DNA of 7,462 nt from Gammaproteobacteria bacterium (GTDB lineage: Bacteria > Pseudomonadota > Gammaproteobacteria > Pseudomonadales > Pseudohongiellaceae): assembly GCA_003556835.1 (NCBI GenBank), contig PWQG01000031.1, positions 1 through 7,462 of the forward strand, given 5' to 3'. Position numbers and translations under genes: made by a program. This document shows, piece after piece, positions 1 to 6,011 of this stretch; the stretch's first letter is position 1, and every line of letters begins with the position of its first letter. Below the pieces are notes generated by a model. That model was not told the DNA's origin. It ran no database searches and saw only the letters and a program-made list of their open reading frames with translations.

Positions 1-1
1 C

Positions 2-190
2 CAAACCATCCAGGAAAAACACCAACCCGACGGCTTCAACATCGGCATCAACGTCGGCGAAGCCGCCGGCCAGACCATCTTCCACTTGCACATCCACCTG
101 ATCCCGCGCTACAAGGGAGACGAGGCCGACCCGCGCGGCGGGATTCGGAAGCTGTTTCCGGAGAAAGCCGGGTACTGGGAGGACACTTGA
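2..190 (+). CDS. HIT-family nucleotide hydrolase/transferase, 3' part only
   Basis: The last 62 codons of a HIT (histidine triad) protein are present; its start lies left of the window. HIT enzymes cleave or transfer nucleoside monophosphates from dinucleoside polyphosphates, AMP-amino acid adducts or similar phosphoesters. The diagnostic catalytic motif H-x-H-x-H is visible as HLHIHL at visible residues 28-33. It is preceded by DGFNIGINVGEAAGQTIF and followed by IPRYKGD and the basic tail expected in Ap4A hydrolase/HINT-like members. The middle histidine (visible residue 30) would be the nucleophile by family knowledge. The stop codon TGA at 188-190 overlaps the TTG start of the downstream HNH endonuclease gene, so the two are very probably translationally coupled. 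I infer a role in the same defence cassette, perhaps acting on a modified nucleotide or a nucleotidylated intermediate; the substrate cannot be read from sequence. A stand-alone housekeeping HIT protein is the alternative. Confidence 0.93.
   Translation, partial: QTIQEKHQPDGFNIGINVGEAAGQTIFHLHIHLIPRYKGDEADPRGGIRKLFPEKAGYWEDT
177..183 (+). promoter_or_regulatory. Ribosome binding site deciding the TTG start of the HNH gene
   Basis: The purine-rich stretch GGGAGGA lies inside the last codons of the HIT gene and ends 3 nt before TTG at 187. It is a strong anti-SD match and supports the unusual TTG start, which overlaps the HIT stop codon as TTGA (termination-reinitiation arrangement). Confidence 0.7.
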
Positions 191-1260
191 AACCCGACGA
201 AGCCATTCGCTTCCTGCGCCAGTTCCAGGAACTGCTGGCCGAGGGCGGCTTCGTCGCCACCTACAAGTTCGCATTGCTGCAAGCCCTTGCCGACCTGTCC
301 GTGGAGCATGGCTCCGCATCGGATGGCTCGCTGCCATTGCATGTCGAACAGATCGCCGAAAAGTTCATCGAGTACTACTGGAACCAGGCCAGGCCATTTC
401 AGAACCAGGTGCTCAGGCAGAACACCAAGGGCCAGGCGGAAGTGGTGCGTCTGGTCGAGGAATTTCGAACACAAACCGACGGTAGGCTAGGGCGGCTCCA
501 GGCCTCGCAGAAGGCATGGTCCAGTCTCAAGCGCCGGGTGGCCGGCATCATCATCAAGATGCCGCTATGGAAACTGCAAACCATCGGCAATCACCAAAAC
601 GAGTTTCTGTATCGAAAACGTGATTACAACAACCGCACCATCCGTTTGCTCCCCGGCGTACCCGAGGCCTTCCGCATTTTCCATCCGCTGCTGACCAGCA
701 TGATTCGCGGCGGCTGGATCACCCAGATCCACCGCATCAAGGGCAACCGAGACGTACTCGGCCCCGGTGCCGAACTGGAGGCATTCCTGTTCGGTACCGA
801 TCGCAGCTCGCTGACCCAGTATCGAGATCTGCTTCGGCGCCACCAGGCCGGCGAGTGTTTCTACTGTGGAAAGAAAGTCGGTGACGAAGGCGATCTCGAC
901 CACTTCATCCCCTGGTCCCGCTACCCACTGGACCTGGGCCACAACTTCGTATTTGCCCACAAGGGCTGCAACAATGCCAAGCGCGACTACTTGGCCGCCT
1001 CTGTCCACATCGAACGCTGGCGTATCCAGAACCTGGACCATGGCCACCGCCTGGCCACAGATTTCAACCAGGTCGGATTGGCCCACGACCTGGAGCGCTC
1101 GCTATTGATCGCACGCTGGGCCTACCAGCAGGGCCAGGCCAGCCAGGCACAGTTGTGGGTTCAGAAAGGCCAGTTCGAGCCGTGCGATTATCGCTGGCAG
1201 GCGGCACTGGGTATGCCAGGTGGCCTCAGATTAGCCGCCGAAGAGCAACCCTACGAATGA
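187..1260 (+). CDS. HNH endonuclease, probable defence nuclease
   Basis: This 357-aa protein carries a C-terminal HNH (beta-beta-alpha metal) nuclease domain at about residues 215-270. Visible are C224-x2-C227, then D238-H239 in LDHFIPW (H239 the likely general base), N253 in GHNFVF, and H258-x2-C261 followed by NNAKRD. The two C/H pairs probably bind a structural zinc. Family knowledge predicts metal-dependent nicking or cleavage of DNA. Residues 1-200 form an alpha-rich region of unrecognised function (for example EQIAEKFIEYYWNQARPF), perhaps for substrate recognition or complex formation. About 90 residues follow the nuclease core. The TTG start is chosen because it overlaps the HIT stop and sits behind GGGAGGA; starting at a later ATG would discard conserved-looking sequence. 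It forms an operon with the HIT gene and is followed by a hairpin and a new promoter. No signal peptide or TM segment was seen. I am sure of the HNH domain, but DNA as substrate is inferred. Confidence 0.9.
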   Translation: MKPDEAIRFLRQFQELLAEGGFVATYKFALLQALADLSVEHGSASDGSLPLHVEQIAEKFIEYYWNQARPFQNQVLRQNTKGQAEVVRLVEEFRTQTDGRLGRLQASQKAWSSLKRRVAGIIIKMPLWKLQTIGNHQNEFLYRKRDYNNRTIRLLPGVPEAFRIFHPLLTSMIRGGWITQIHRIKGNRDVLGPGAELEAFLFGTDRSSLTQYRDLLRRHQAGECFYCGKKVGDEGDLDHFIPWSRYPLDLGHNFVFAHKGCNNAKRDYLAASVHIERWRIQNLDHGHRLATDFNQVGLAHDLERSLLIARWAYQQGQASQAQLWVQKGQFEPCDYRWQAALGMPGGLRLAAEEQPYE

Positions 1261-1268
1261 AATCCAGG

Positions 1269-1287
1269 TGAGGCGATCAGCGCCTCA
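1269..1287 (+). terminator. Stem-loop after the HNH gene, weak terminator candidate
   Basis: TGAGGCG and CGCCTCA form a perfect 7-bp stem around a 5-nt loop (ATCAG), starting 8 nt after the HNH stop codon. Only AATT follows, with no real U-tract, so intrinsic termination would be weak; an mRNA 3'-end stabiliser is the alternative. A promoter begins a few bases further on, which fits a transcription-unit boundary here. Confidence 0.45.
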
Positions 1288-1301
1288 ATTCGCGCCTTGT
1301 G

Positions 1302-1331
1302 TTGAGGTCCATAGCCGCTTTGGGTTATAAG
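1302..1331 (+). promoter_or_regulatory. Candidate sigma70 promoter for the NERD gene
   Basis: The -35 box TTGAGG (1302-1307, 4/6) and -10 box TATAAG (1326-1331, 5/6) are separated by 18 bp. Transcription would begin near 1338, giving a roughly 25-nt leader before the ATG at 1364. It lies in the 103-bp gap behind the HNH gene, suggesting that the NERD gene, and possibly the helicase gene, can be transcribed independently of HIT-HNH. Confidence 0.5.
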
Positions 1332-1353
1332 TAAGCCCGACAGTCAATGTGCC

Positions 1354-1361
1354 GGAAGGGG
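1354..1361 (+). promoter_or_regulatory. Ribosome binding site of the NERD gene
   Basis: GGAAGGGG sits close before ATG 1364 and favours that ATG over the in-frame GTG at 1349, which has no purine-rich sequence at the right distance. Confidence 0.5.
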
Positions 1362-1363
1362 TC

Positions 1364-2212
1364 ATGAGAAAACCGTTTTCCAAGTCTCGCTCGCCCATAA
1401 AAGCCAGACCTGTTCGGGTGCCCGGGCAGTCCCTGAACGACGCTCGAATGGACCTAATGGAAGACCGTGTGCTGACCCCGCTTTTGGTTTCTGGCGGGCT
1501 CTTTATTGCCGCCGTTCTGAAATGGACGGAAGAGTTTACCGGCACGGTGTATTCGCCGTGGTGGATTACGACATGTTTCCTGTTGGCCGTGATATTCACC
1601 GCTTATCGCGTGATTCGGGTGCTTCCATTGATTCGGAGAATGCAGCAGGGCGAAGATGGTGAAAAGGCAGTTGGCCAGTTTCTCGAATCATTGCGAAGCG
1701 ACGGATATCATGTATTCCATGACGTCGTAGGCGATGGCTTCAATATCGACCATGTGCTGATTGGCCCCGCTGGGATATTCACCGTTGAAACCAAGACCTG
1801 GAGCAAGCCGGCACGCGGTGAAACAGTGATCGAGTTTGATGGTGAATCGATCTCAAGACTTGGCCGGGAGCCAGATCGTAATCCTGTCATTCAGGCCTAT
1901 GCGCAAGCCGGTTGGCTAAGAAGTGTACTTCAGGAATCGACTGGGTACACCCTTTCCGTGCAACCAGTCATCCTCTTCCCCGGGTGGTTCATCAAGTCTT
2001 CGGGACGGCCCAAACGGCCAATCTGGGCATTGGAGCCCTGCGCATTACCCGTATTTTTAGGTAACAAGAACCCGGTGCTCGACAAGTCCAGGATCCATGC
2101 AATCAGTTACAACCTTTCAAGATTTATCCGCAACTCGGAGGAAGAGAGGATCCAGCGGGAAAGATCGTTCTGGCATGCAATGAAACCCAAAAAAATTTCA
2201 ATCGATGATTGA
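1364..2212 (+). CDS. Membrane-anchored NERD-domain nuclease-like protein
   Basis: This 282-aa protein has a basic N-terminus, two predicted TM segments (about residues 37-54, LTPLLVSGGLFIAAVLKW, and 66-84, starting WWITTCFLLAV), then a NERD domain at about residues 95-195. NERD belongs to the PD-(D/E)XK-like nuclease fold. The core is visible as GEDGEKAVGQFL, then D129 in NIDHVLIGP and E142-T-K144 in FTVETKTW. The D...ExK arrangement is intact, so catalysis is plausible. The short hairpin-like TM pair would anchor it in the inner membrane with the domain in the cytoplasm. I chose ATG 1364 because GGAAGGGG precedes it; an in-frame GTG at 1349 would add five residues, and ATG 1448 is a later option that keeps both TMs. 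It has its own candidate promoter, and by eye its codon use is less GC-rich than its neighbours, which suggests separate acquisition. It ends 57 nt before the helicase gene. Whether it belongs to the same system is uncertain. Confidence 0.88.
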   Translation: MRKPFSKSRSPIKARPVRVPGQSLNDARMDLMEDRVLTPLLVSGGLFIAAVLKWTEEFTGTVYSPWWITTCFLLAVIFTAYRVIRVLPLIRRMQQGEDGEKAVGQFLESLRSDGYHVFHDVVGDGFNIDHVLIGPAGIFTVETKTWSKPARGETVIEFDGESISRLGREPDRNPVIQAYAQAGWLRSVLQESTGYTLSVQPVILFPGWFIKSSGRPKRPIWALEPCALPVFLGNKNPVLDKSRIHAISYNLSRFIRNSEEERIQRERSFWHAMKPKKISIDD

Positions 2213-2244
2213 TTCTTCTTCCCCTTGCAATGGTTTCTTCCGGC

Positions 2245-2262
2245 TTGAGCGGTCGGGCTCAA
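2245..2262 (+). other. Hairpin immediately before the helicase start codon
   Basis: TTGAGC and GCTCAA form a perfect 6-bp stem with a 6-nt loop, ending 7 nt before ATG 2270. It occupies the place where a Shine-Dalgarno sequence would be expected, and none is seen. It could limit translation of the helicase or stall transcription between the NERD and helicase genes; there is no U-tract, so a classical terminator is unlikely. Confidence 0.4.
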
Positions 2263-2269
2263 CCCCCTG

Positions 2270-5200
2270 ATGGGCAACGAGCGTGACAAGTATTTTGGCC
2301 TGCATGAAAGCCTGCTGACTCCCCAACTCCGCGAACGGCTGGCTGTATTGGGCCTGGAGGAATTGGCGGATTGGGATACACACCCTGACCGCGAAACACT
2401 GCCTGCTTCAGTCGGCACCCACTTGGCCCATGCATTTTCCGCAGCTTTAATCGAACTTCGGAAGAAAGATCGCCGCGAATGGGAGGCCTGCCTGCAGGCG
2501 TTTTCTGACGCCTTGCTGGAAGCAGGTACACCCCTTGCAGAAGTGATTTCTCAGATCCCAGCACTGCCATTTCAGCGATTGCTGGAGATCAGACGCCCCG
2601 ATCAGGCCCAGGTGGGAGCAACCAATACTCGGCGCCCGGATGTTCCACTCACCGTTTCGGCATTGTTGACTGGCTCGCGTCATTCGCCCAGCCTGGTCAC
2701 TCAGATCGAGAAAGAACTGGCCAGTGCTGACCAGGCCGATTGGTTGGTGGCGTTTATCAAGTTCAGTGGGATACGCGCTCTGAAAAGCGCCCTACAACGC
2801 TTCACCGAGATTCCCCGACCGGATGGCCAACCGCGGCTCAGGGTCGCTACAACCTCCTACCTGGGTGCGACTGATCTCAAGGCCATTGAAGTCCTTCTTG
2901 ATCTTCCGAATACCGAAGTGCGGGTGTCTTATGACACGCATCGAACCCGACTGCATGCCAAAGCCTATATGTTTCACCGCAACACCGGGTTCGGGACTGC
3001 CTACGTGGGATCGGCCAATGTCTCCCGTGTTGCCCTGGATGAAGGGCTTGAGTGGACGGCCCGGATCAGCCAAAGCGAATTGCCCTATCTGTGGCGTCAG
3101 ATCAAAGCCGGTTTCGAGATGCACTGGTCCGACCCGGCCGAGTTCGAGCCGCTCACACATCAGGATCTGGGCCGGCTGCAAGCGTCACTAGCCAACGAAC
3201 GCCAGGGACCAGTCAGGGCCGACCGCCAGGCCTACCGCTTTTTCGATCTGCAGCCATACGGATTCCAGCAGGAGATCCTCGACACCATCGAGGCTGAACG
3301 CCAGGACGGTATCGACAGACACCTGGTGATCGCTGCGACCGGAACCGGCAAGACCATGATTGCAGCGTTCGACTATCGTCGCTACTCCAACCAATTGGCA
3401 TCCACCAACCGTCCGACGCTGCTATTCATCGCCCACCGCGAGGAAATTCTAAAACAGGCGCTGGAAACCTTTCGTCACGTTCTAAAGGATTCCGAATTCG
3501 GCGATCTGCTCGTTGGCGGCCATCGCCCCGATCAATCGCGACACCTTTTTTGTTCAGTGCAGAGCTGGCACTCACGAGACTTAGGCAGGCTTAACTCCAA
3601 TCATTTCGATTACGTCGTGCTTGACGAGGCCCACCATGCCAAGGCGAACAGCTACCAGGCCATCATCGACCACATCCAGCCGCGGGTGCTGCTCGGTCTG
3701 ACTGCAACCCCGGAACGTACCGATGGCCGAGATATTCGCGATGACTTCGGTGGTCGATTCACTCACGAGCTCAGACTGCCCGATGCCATTGAGGCGCGTC
3801 GCCTGGCGCCGTTTCACTATTTCGGGATCCATGATGCCGAAGGCGTGGACTTCAGCGGCCTGGTCTGGCAGCGCGGCGGCTACCGAACCGAGGACCTCGA
3901 CCGGGTCATCGGCGTCAATGAACGCCGCGCTCGCTGGGTGCTCAATAACCTGTTGGATCACGTGGCAGAGCCTGATCGATTTCGGGCTTTGGGCTTCTGT
4001 GTGAGCCAGGCCCACGCACGGTTCATGGCCCAATATTTCGATACCTGCGGCATCCCCGCTGCTGCGCTGACCGCCGATTCACCACGTGAAGAGCGGCTCC
4101 GAGTGCAGCGGGACCTGATCGACTACAAGATTCGCGTCATCTTTACCGTGGACCTCTACAACGAAGGTGTGGACATCCCGGAAGTCGACACCGTGTTAAT
4201 CCTTCGGCCCACCGAAAGTCTGACGGTCTACCTGCAGCAATTGGGACGGGGCCTGAGGCTACACGAGGACAAGGCACACTTGACAGTTCTGGACTTCATC
4301 GCGCCGCAACACCGTCGATTCAGGTTCGCCGATCGATTCCGGGCCCTGAGCAGCCGAACCCACGAGCGTATCGACCACCAAGTTGAATCCGGATTTCCCT
4401 GGCTACCGGCCGGCTGCCTGATCAAGCTGGATCGGAAATCCACCAACATCGTGCTGAAAAACATTCGCGAAACTCTGGACCAGCGCAAGCCAGAAATCAT
4501 TCGCCAATTGCAGGCACTGCGCCTGGAACACGGCGATCGCCCGGGGCTACAGCGTATGCTCAATTGGCTGCACTTTGACGAGCCGGATCCACTGATCAAG
4601 CGTGGACTTCCCTGCCGACTGATGGAGGCAGCAGGCGGTCCGTCCCACTCCGGACTGGAACCTTTCGAGGCCACTCTGATCAACGGCTTGCGTCAACTAG
4701 CGATCGCCACCGACCGGCAGGTGCTCCAGGCGCTGAGCGAATTGCTGAGAGAAAGGCCGCGCGAGGAAGCCGAATGGCGGATGCGCGCCAGTTTAGGCCT
4801 TAGTCTGATTTGGGGTCAGAAACGACCCGGTGACGGCTCCGAACAGGCAGTCGTGGAATTTATGCGAGATCAGTCTGGCCTGCGCGACGACCTGATCGAC
4901 CTGATTGAATACCGACTAAAACACCTGCTTCCAGCGTCCAAGCAGTTTTTCCCGGATTGTGCCGGCGTACTCGAACTGCACGCAAGTTATACCCGGGAGC
5001 AGATCCTCCTTGCACTGGGGAAGGGCACTTTTTCGCAACTCGCCAGCCATCGGGAAGGTGTGCTCCACCTGCCGGATAGAAAGGTCGACGCCTTCTTCGT
5101 CACAATCGAGAAATCAGAGAAGGATTTCGCACCAACCACACTCTACGAAGACTATGCCCTCAGTCCGGAACTCTTCCACTGGCAGAGCCAGTCGACCACT

Positions 5201-5437
5201 ACCCCGGAATCGCCCACCGGCAAGCGCTACATCCGCCATCGCGATCTCGGTTACCAGCCGATATTGTTCGTGCGACAAGGAAAACGGCTGGCCAACGGCC
5301 TGACTGAGCCATTCCAGTTCGTCGGCCCCGTGGACTACGTCCGCCACGAAGGCAGCAAGCCCATGAGCATCTTATGGCGCATGCAACACCCCCTGCCAGC
5401 GCGGATCTACCGGCAGTGTCGGCGTGAGGCCGTTTGA
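2270..5437 (+). CDS. PLD-nuclease / SF2 DEAH helicase / DUF3427 fusion protein
   Basis: This 1055-aa multidomain protein probably unwinds or translocates on invading nucleic acid and cleaves it. Residues 140-285 form a phospholipase-D-like nuclease module with one HxK...GSxN signature (H229, K231, G247-S248, N250). Residues about 320-665 are a complete SF2 helicase core: Walker A ATGTGKT (356-362), motif Ia FIAHR (386-390), Walker B DEAH (452-455), motif III TAT (478-480) in LTATPER, motif V YNEGVDIPEVD (630-640) and motif VI QQLGRGLR (656-663) with the arginine finger region. The C-terminal part matches DUF3427, including YTREQIL, FFVTIEKS, LFHWQSQS (968-975) and ILFVRQGK. The length is normal for this architecture. 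An in-frame TGA at 2246 leaves ATG 2270 as the first usable ATG, and GLHESLLTPQL near the N-terminus fits the family. No SD is visible. In the HKD motif the usual Asp is His (H236). The neighbouring HIT, HNH and NERD genes point to anti-phage or anti-plasmid defence; a repair role is the alternative. Confidence 0.95.
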   Translation: MGNERDKYFGLHESLLTPQLRERLAVLGLEELADWDTHPDRETLPASVGTHLAHAFSAALIELRKKDRREWEACLQAFSDALLEAGTPLAEVISQIPALPFQRLLEIRRPDQAQVGATNTRRPDVPLTVSALLTGSRHSPSLVTQIEKELASADQADWLVAFIKFSGIRALKSALQRFTEIPRPDGQPRLRVATTSYLGATDLKAIEVLLDLPNTEVRVSYDTHRTRLHAKAYMFHRNTGFGTAYVGSANVSRVALDEGLEWTARISQSELPYLWRQIKAGFEMHWSDPAEFEPLTHQDLGRLQASLANERQGPVRADRQAYRFFDLQPYGFQQEILDTIEAERQDGIDRHLVIAATGTGKTMIAAFDYRRYSNQLASTNRPTLLFIAHREEILKQALETFRHVLKDSEFGDLLVGGHRPDQSRHLFCSVQSWHSRDLGRLNSNHFDYVVLDEAHHAKANSYQAIIDHIQPRVLLGLTATPERTDGRDIRDDFGGRFTHELRLPDAIEARRLAPFHYFGIHDAEGVDFSGLVWQRGGYRTEDLDRVIGVNERRARWVLNNLLDHVAEPDRFRALGFCVSQAHARFMAQYFDTCGIPAAALTADSPREERLRVQRDLIDYKIRVIFTVDLYNEGVDIPEVDTVLILRPTESLTVYLQQLGRGLRLHEDKAHLTVLDFIAPQHRRFRFADRFRALSSRTHERIDHQVESGFPWLPAGCLIKLDRKSTNIVLKNIRETLDQRKPEIIRQLQALRLEHGDRPGLQRMLNWLHFDEPDPLIKRGLPCRLMEAAGGPSHSGLEPFEATLINGLRQLAIATDRQVLQALSELLRERPREEAEWRMRASLGLSLIWGQKRPGDGSEQAVVEFMRDQSGLRDDLIDLIEYRLKHLLPASKQFFPDCAGVLELHASYTREQILLALGKGTFSQLASHREGVLHLPDRKVDAFFVTIEKSEKDFAPTTLYEDYALSPELFHWQSQSTTTPESPTGKRYIRHRDLGYQPILFVRQGKRLANGLTEPFQFVGPVDYVRHEGSKPMSILWRMQHPLPARIYRQCRREAV

Positions 5438-5489
5438 GCTATTTTCGGTGAAGTTGCAGAGCGAGTGCGGAACTTTCCAGTTTCAGATT

Positions 5490-5508
5490 TGGACTACTCC
5501 AGAGTCCA
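5490..5508. other. Inverted repeat at the convergent gene junction
   Basis: TGGACT (5490-5495) and AGTCCA (5503-5508) form a 6-bp stem with a 7-nt loop, overlapping the stop codon of the PIN-domain gene. It lies where transcripts from the helicase (+) and PIN (-) genes meet, 56 bp apart, and might help end either one. No U-tract follows on either strand, so a bidirectional terminator is only a weak suggestion. Confidence 0.25.
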
Positions 5509-6009
5509 GCCGAATTGGACCTCCAGGCCCCGAAGCATATCGAACGTGTCAATGCAGTCAATGTTGAACCAGTCTGCCACATTCGGAATTGGCACCTTCT
5601 TTCTAATGTTCGGGTCTCGTGCCTCATGAGTGACAACATTCAACTGATGGGCCGCTGCATATGCGATCAGCCACCCATCAGCACCTGATGCAAAGTTAGC
5701 CTTGGCATATTCCAAATACTGCTCATTTTCCTGAACGTTGACCATAAGCTGACGATAATTTTGAATGACTGCCTCGTCGGCTGTCGACACGAAAAAGTAC
5801 TCCGGTGCTTGCTTGATCCATTTGTCCAGTGCATCGCCTTCATGAATCTCATCGCGAACCCGGTCGATACTGAGTAGCCTGCCTTCCTCGCAGTAATGGG
5901 CGATGCTGTCCCAGAATCCGGGACATAAGTCCAGGCCGTAGTAACGGCGGTAGGCCTCGACAAACACATTGGTGTCCAGAAGGTAGAGCGCCCCAACATC
6001 CCCTGCCAT
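5494..6009 (-). CDS. DUF4411-type PIN-domain nuclease, probable toxin/effector
   Basis: This 171-aa PIN-like protein (DUF4411 family) is a presumptive metal-dependent ribonuclease. The PIN acidic residues are present: D12 in YLLDTNVFVEAY, E54 in RVRDEIHEG, D111 in GADGWLIAYA, and E129 in VVTHEARDP; the last two regions are hallmark DUF4411 features. The length is close to that usual for the family. It starts 2 nt after the stop of the XRE/ImmA-IrrE gene, with GGGGA at the end of that gene as SD, so the two are co-translated. By analogy with PIN toxins it would cut RNA when released from control, and the upstream HTH/peptidase protein would be regulator or neutraliser. Pairs of this type are common in mobile elements and defence islands. 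The Rosmerta defence system may be such a pair, but I recall its composition only loosely and do not assign it. Catalytic activity and toxicity are inferred, not seen. Confidence 0.9.
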   Translation of the reverse strand: MAGDVGALYLLDTNVFVEAYRRYYGLDLCPGFWDSIAHYCEEGRLLSIDRVRDEIHEGDALDKWIKQAPEYFFVSTADEAVIQNYRQLMVNVQENEQYLEYAKANFASGADGWLIAYAAAHQLNVVTHEARDPNIRKKVPIPNVADWFNIDCIDTFDMLRGLEVQFGWTLE

Positions 6010-6011
6010 GG

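Noticed and set aside
565..1086. 173-codon open frame on the - strand inside the HNH gene
   Set aside because: It is antisense to the HNH core motifs, its translation has no recognisable domain, and no promoter or SD supports it.
1349..1363. GTG at 1349 as start of the NERD gene
   Set aside because: It lacks an SD at a suitable distance, whereas ATG 1364 has GGAAGGGG just upstream; the extra five residues add nothing recognisable.
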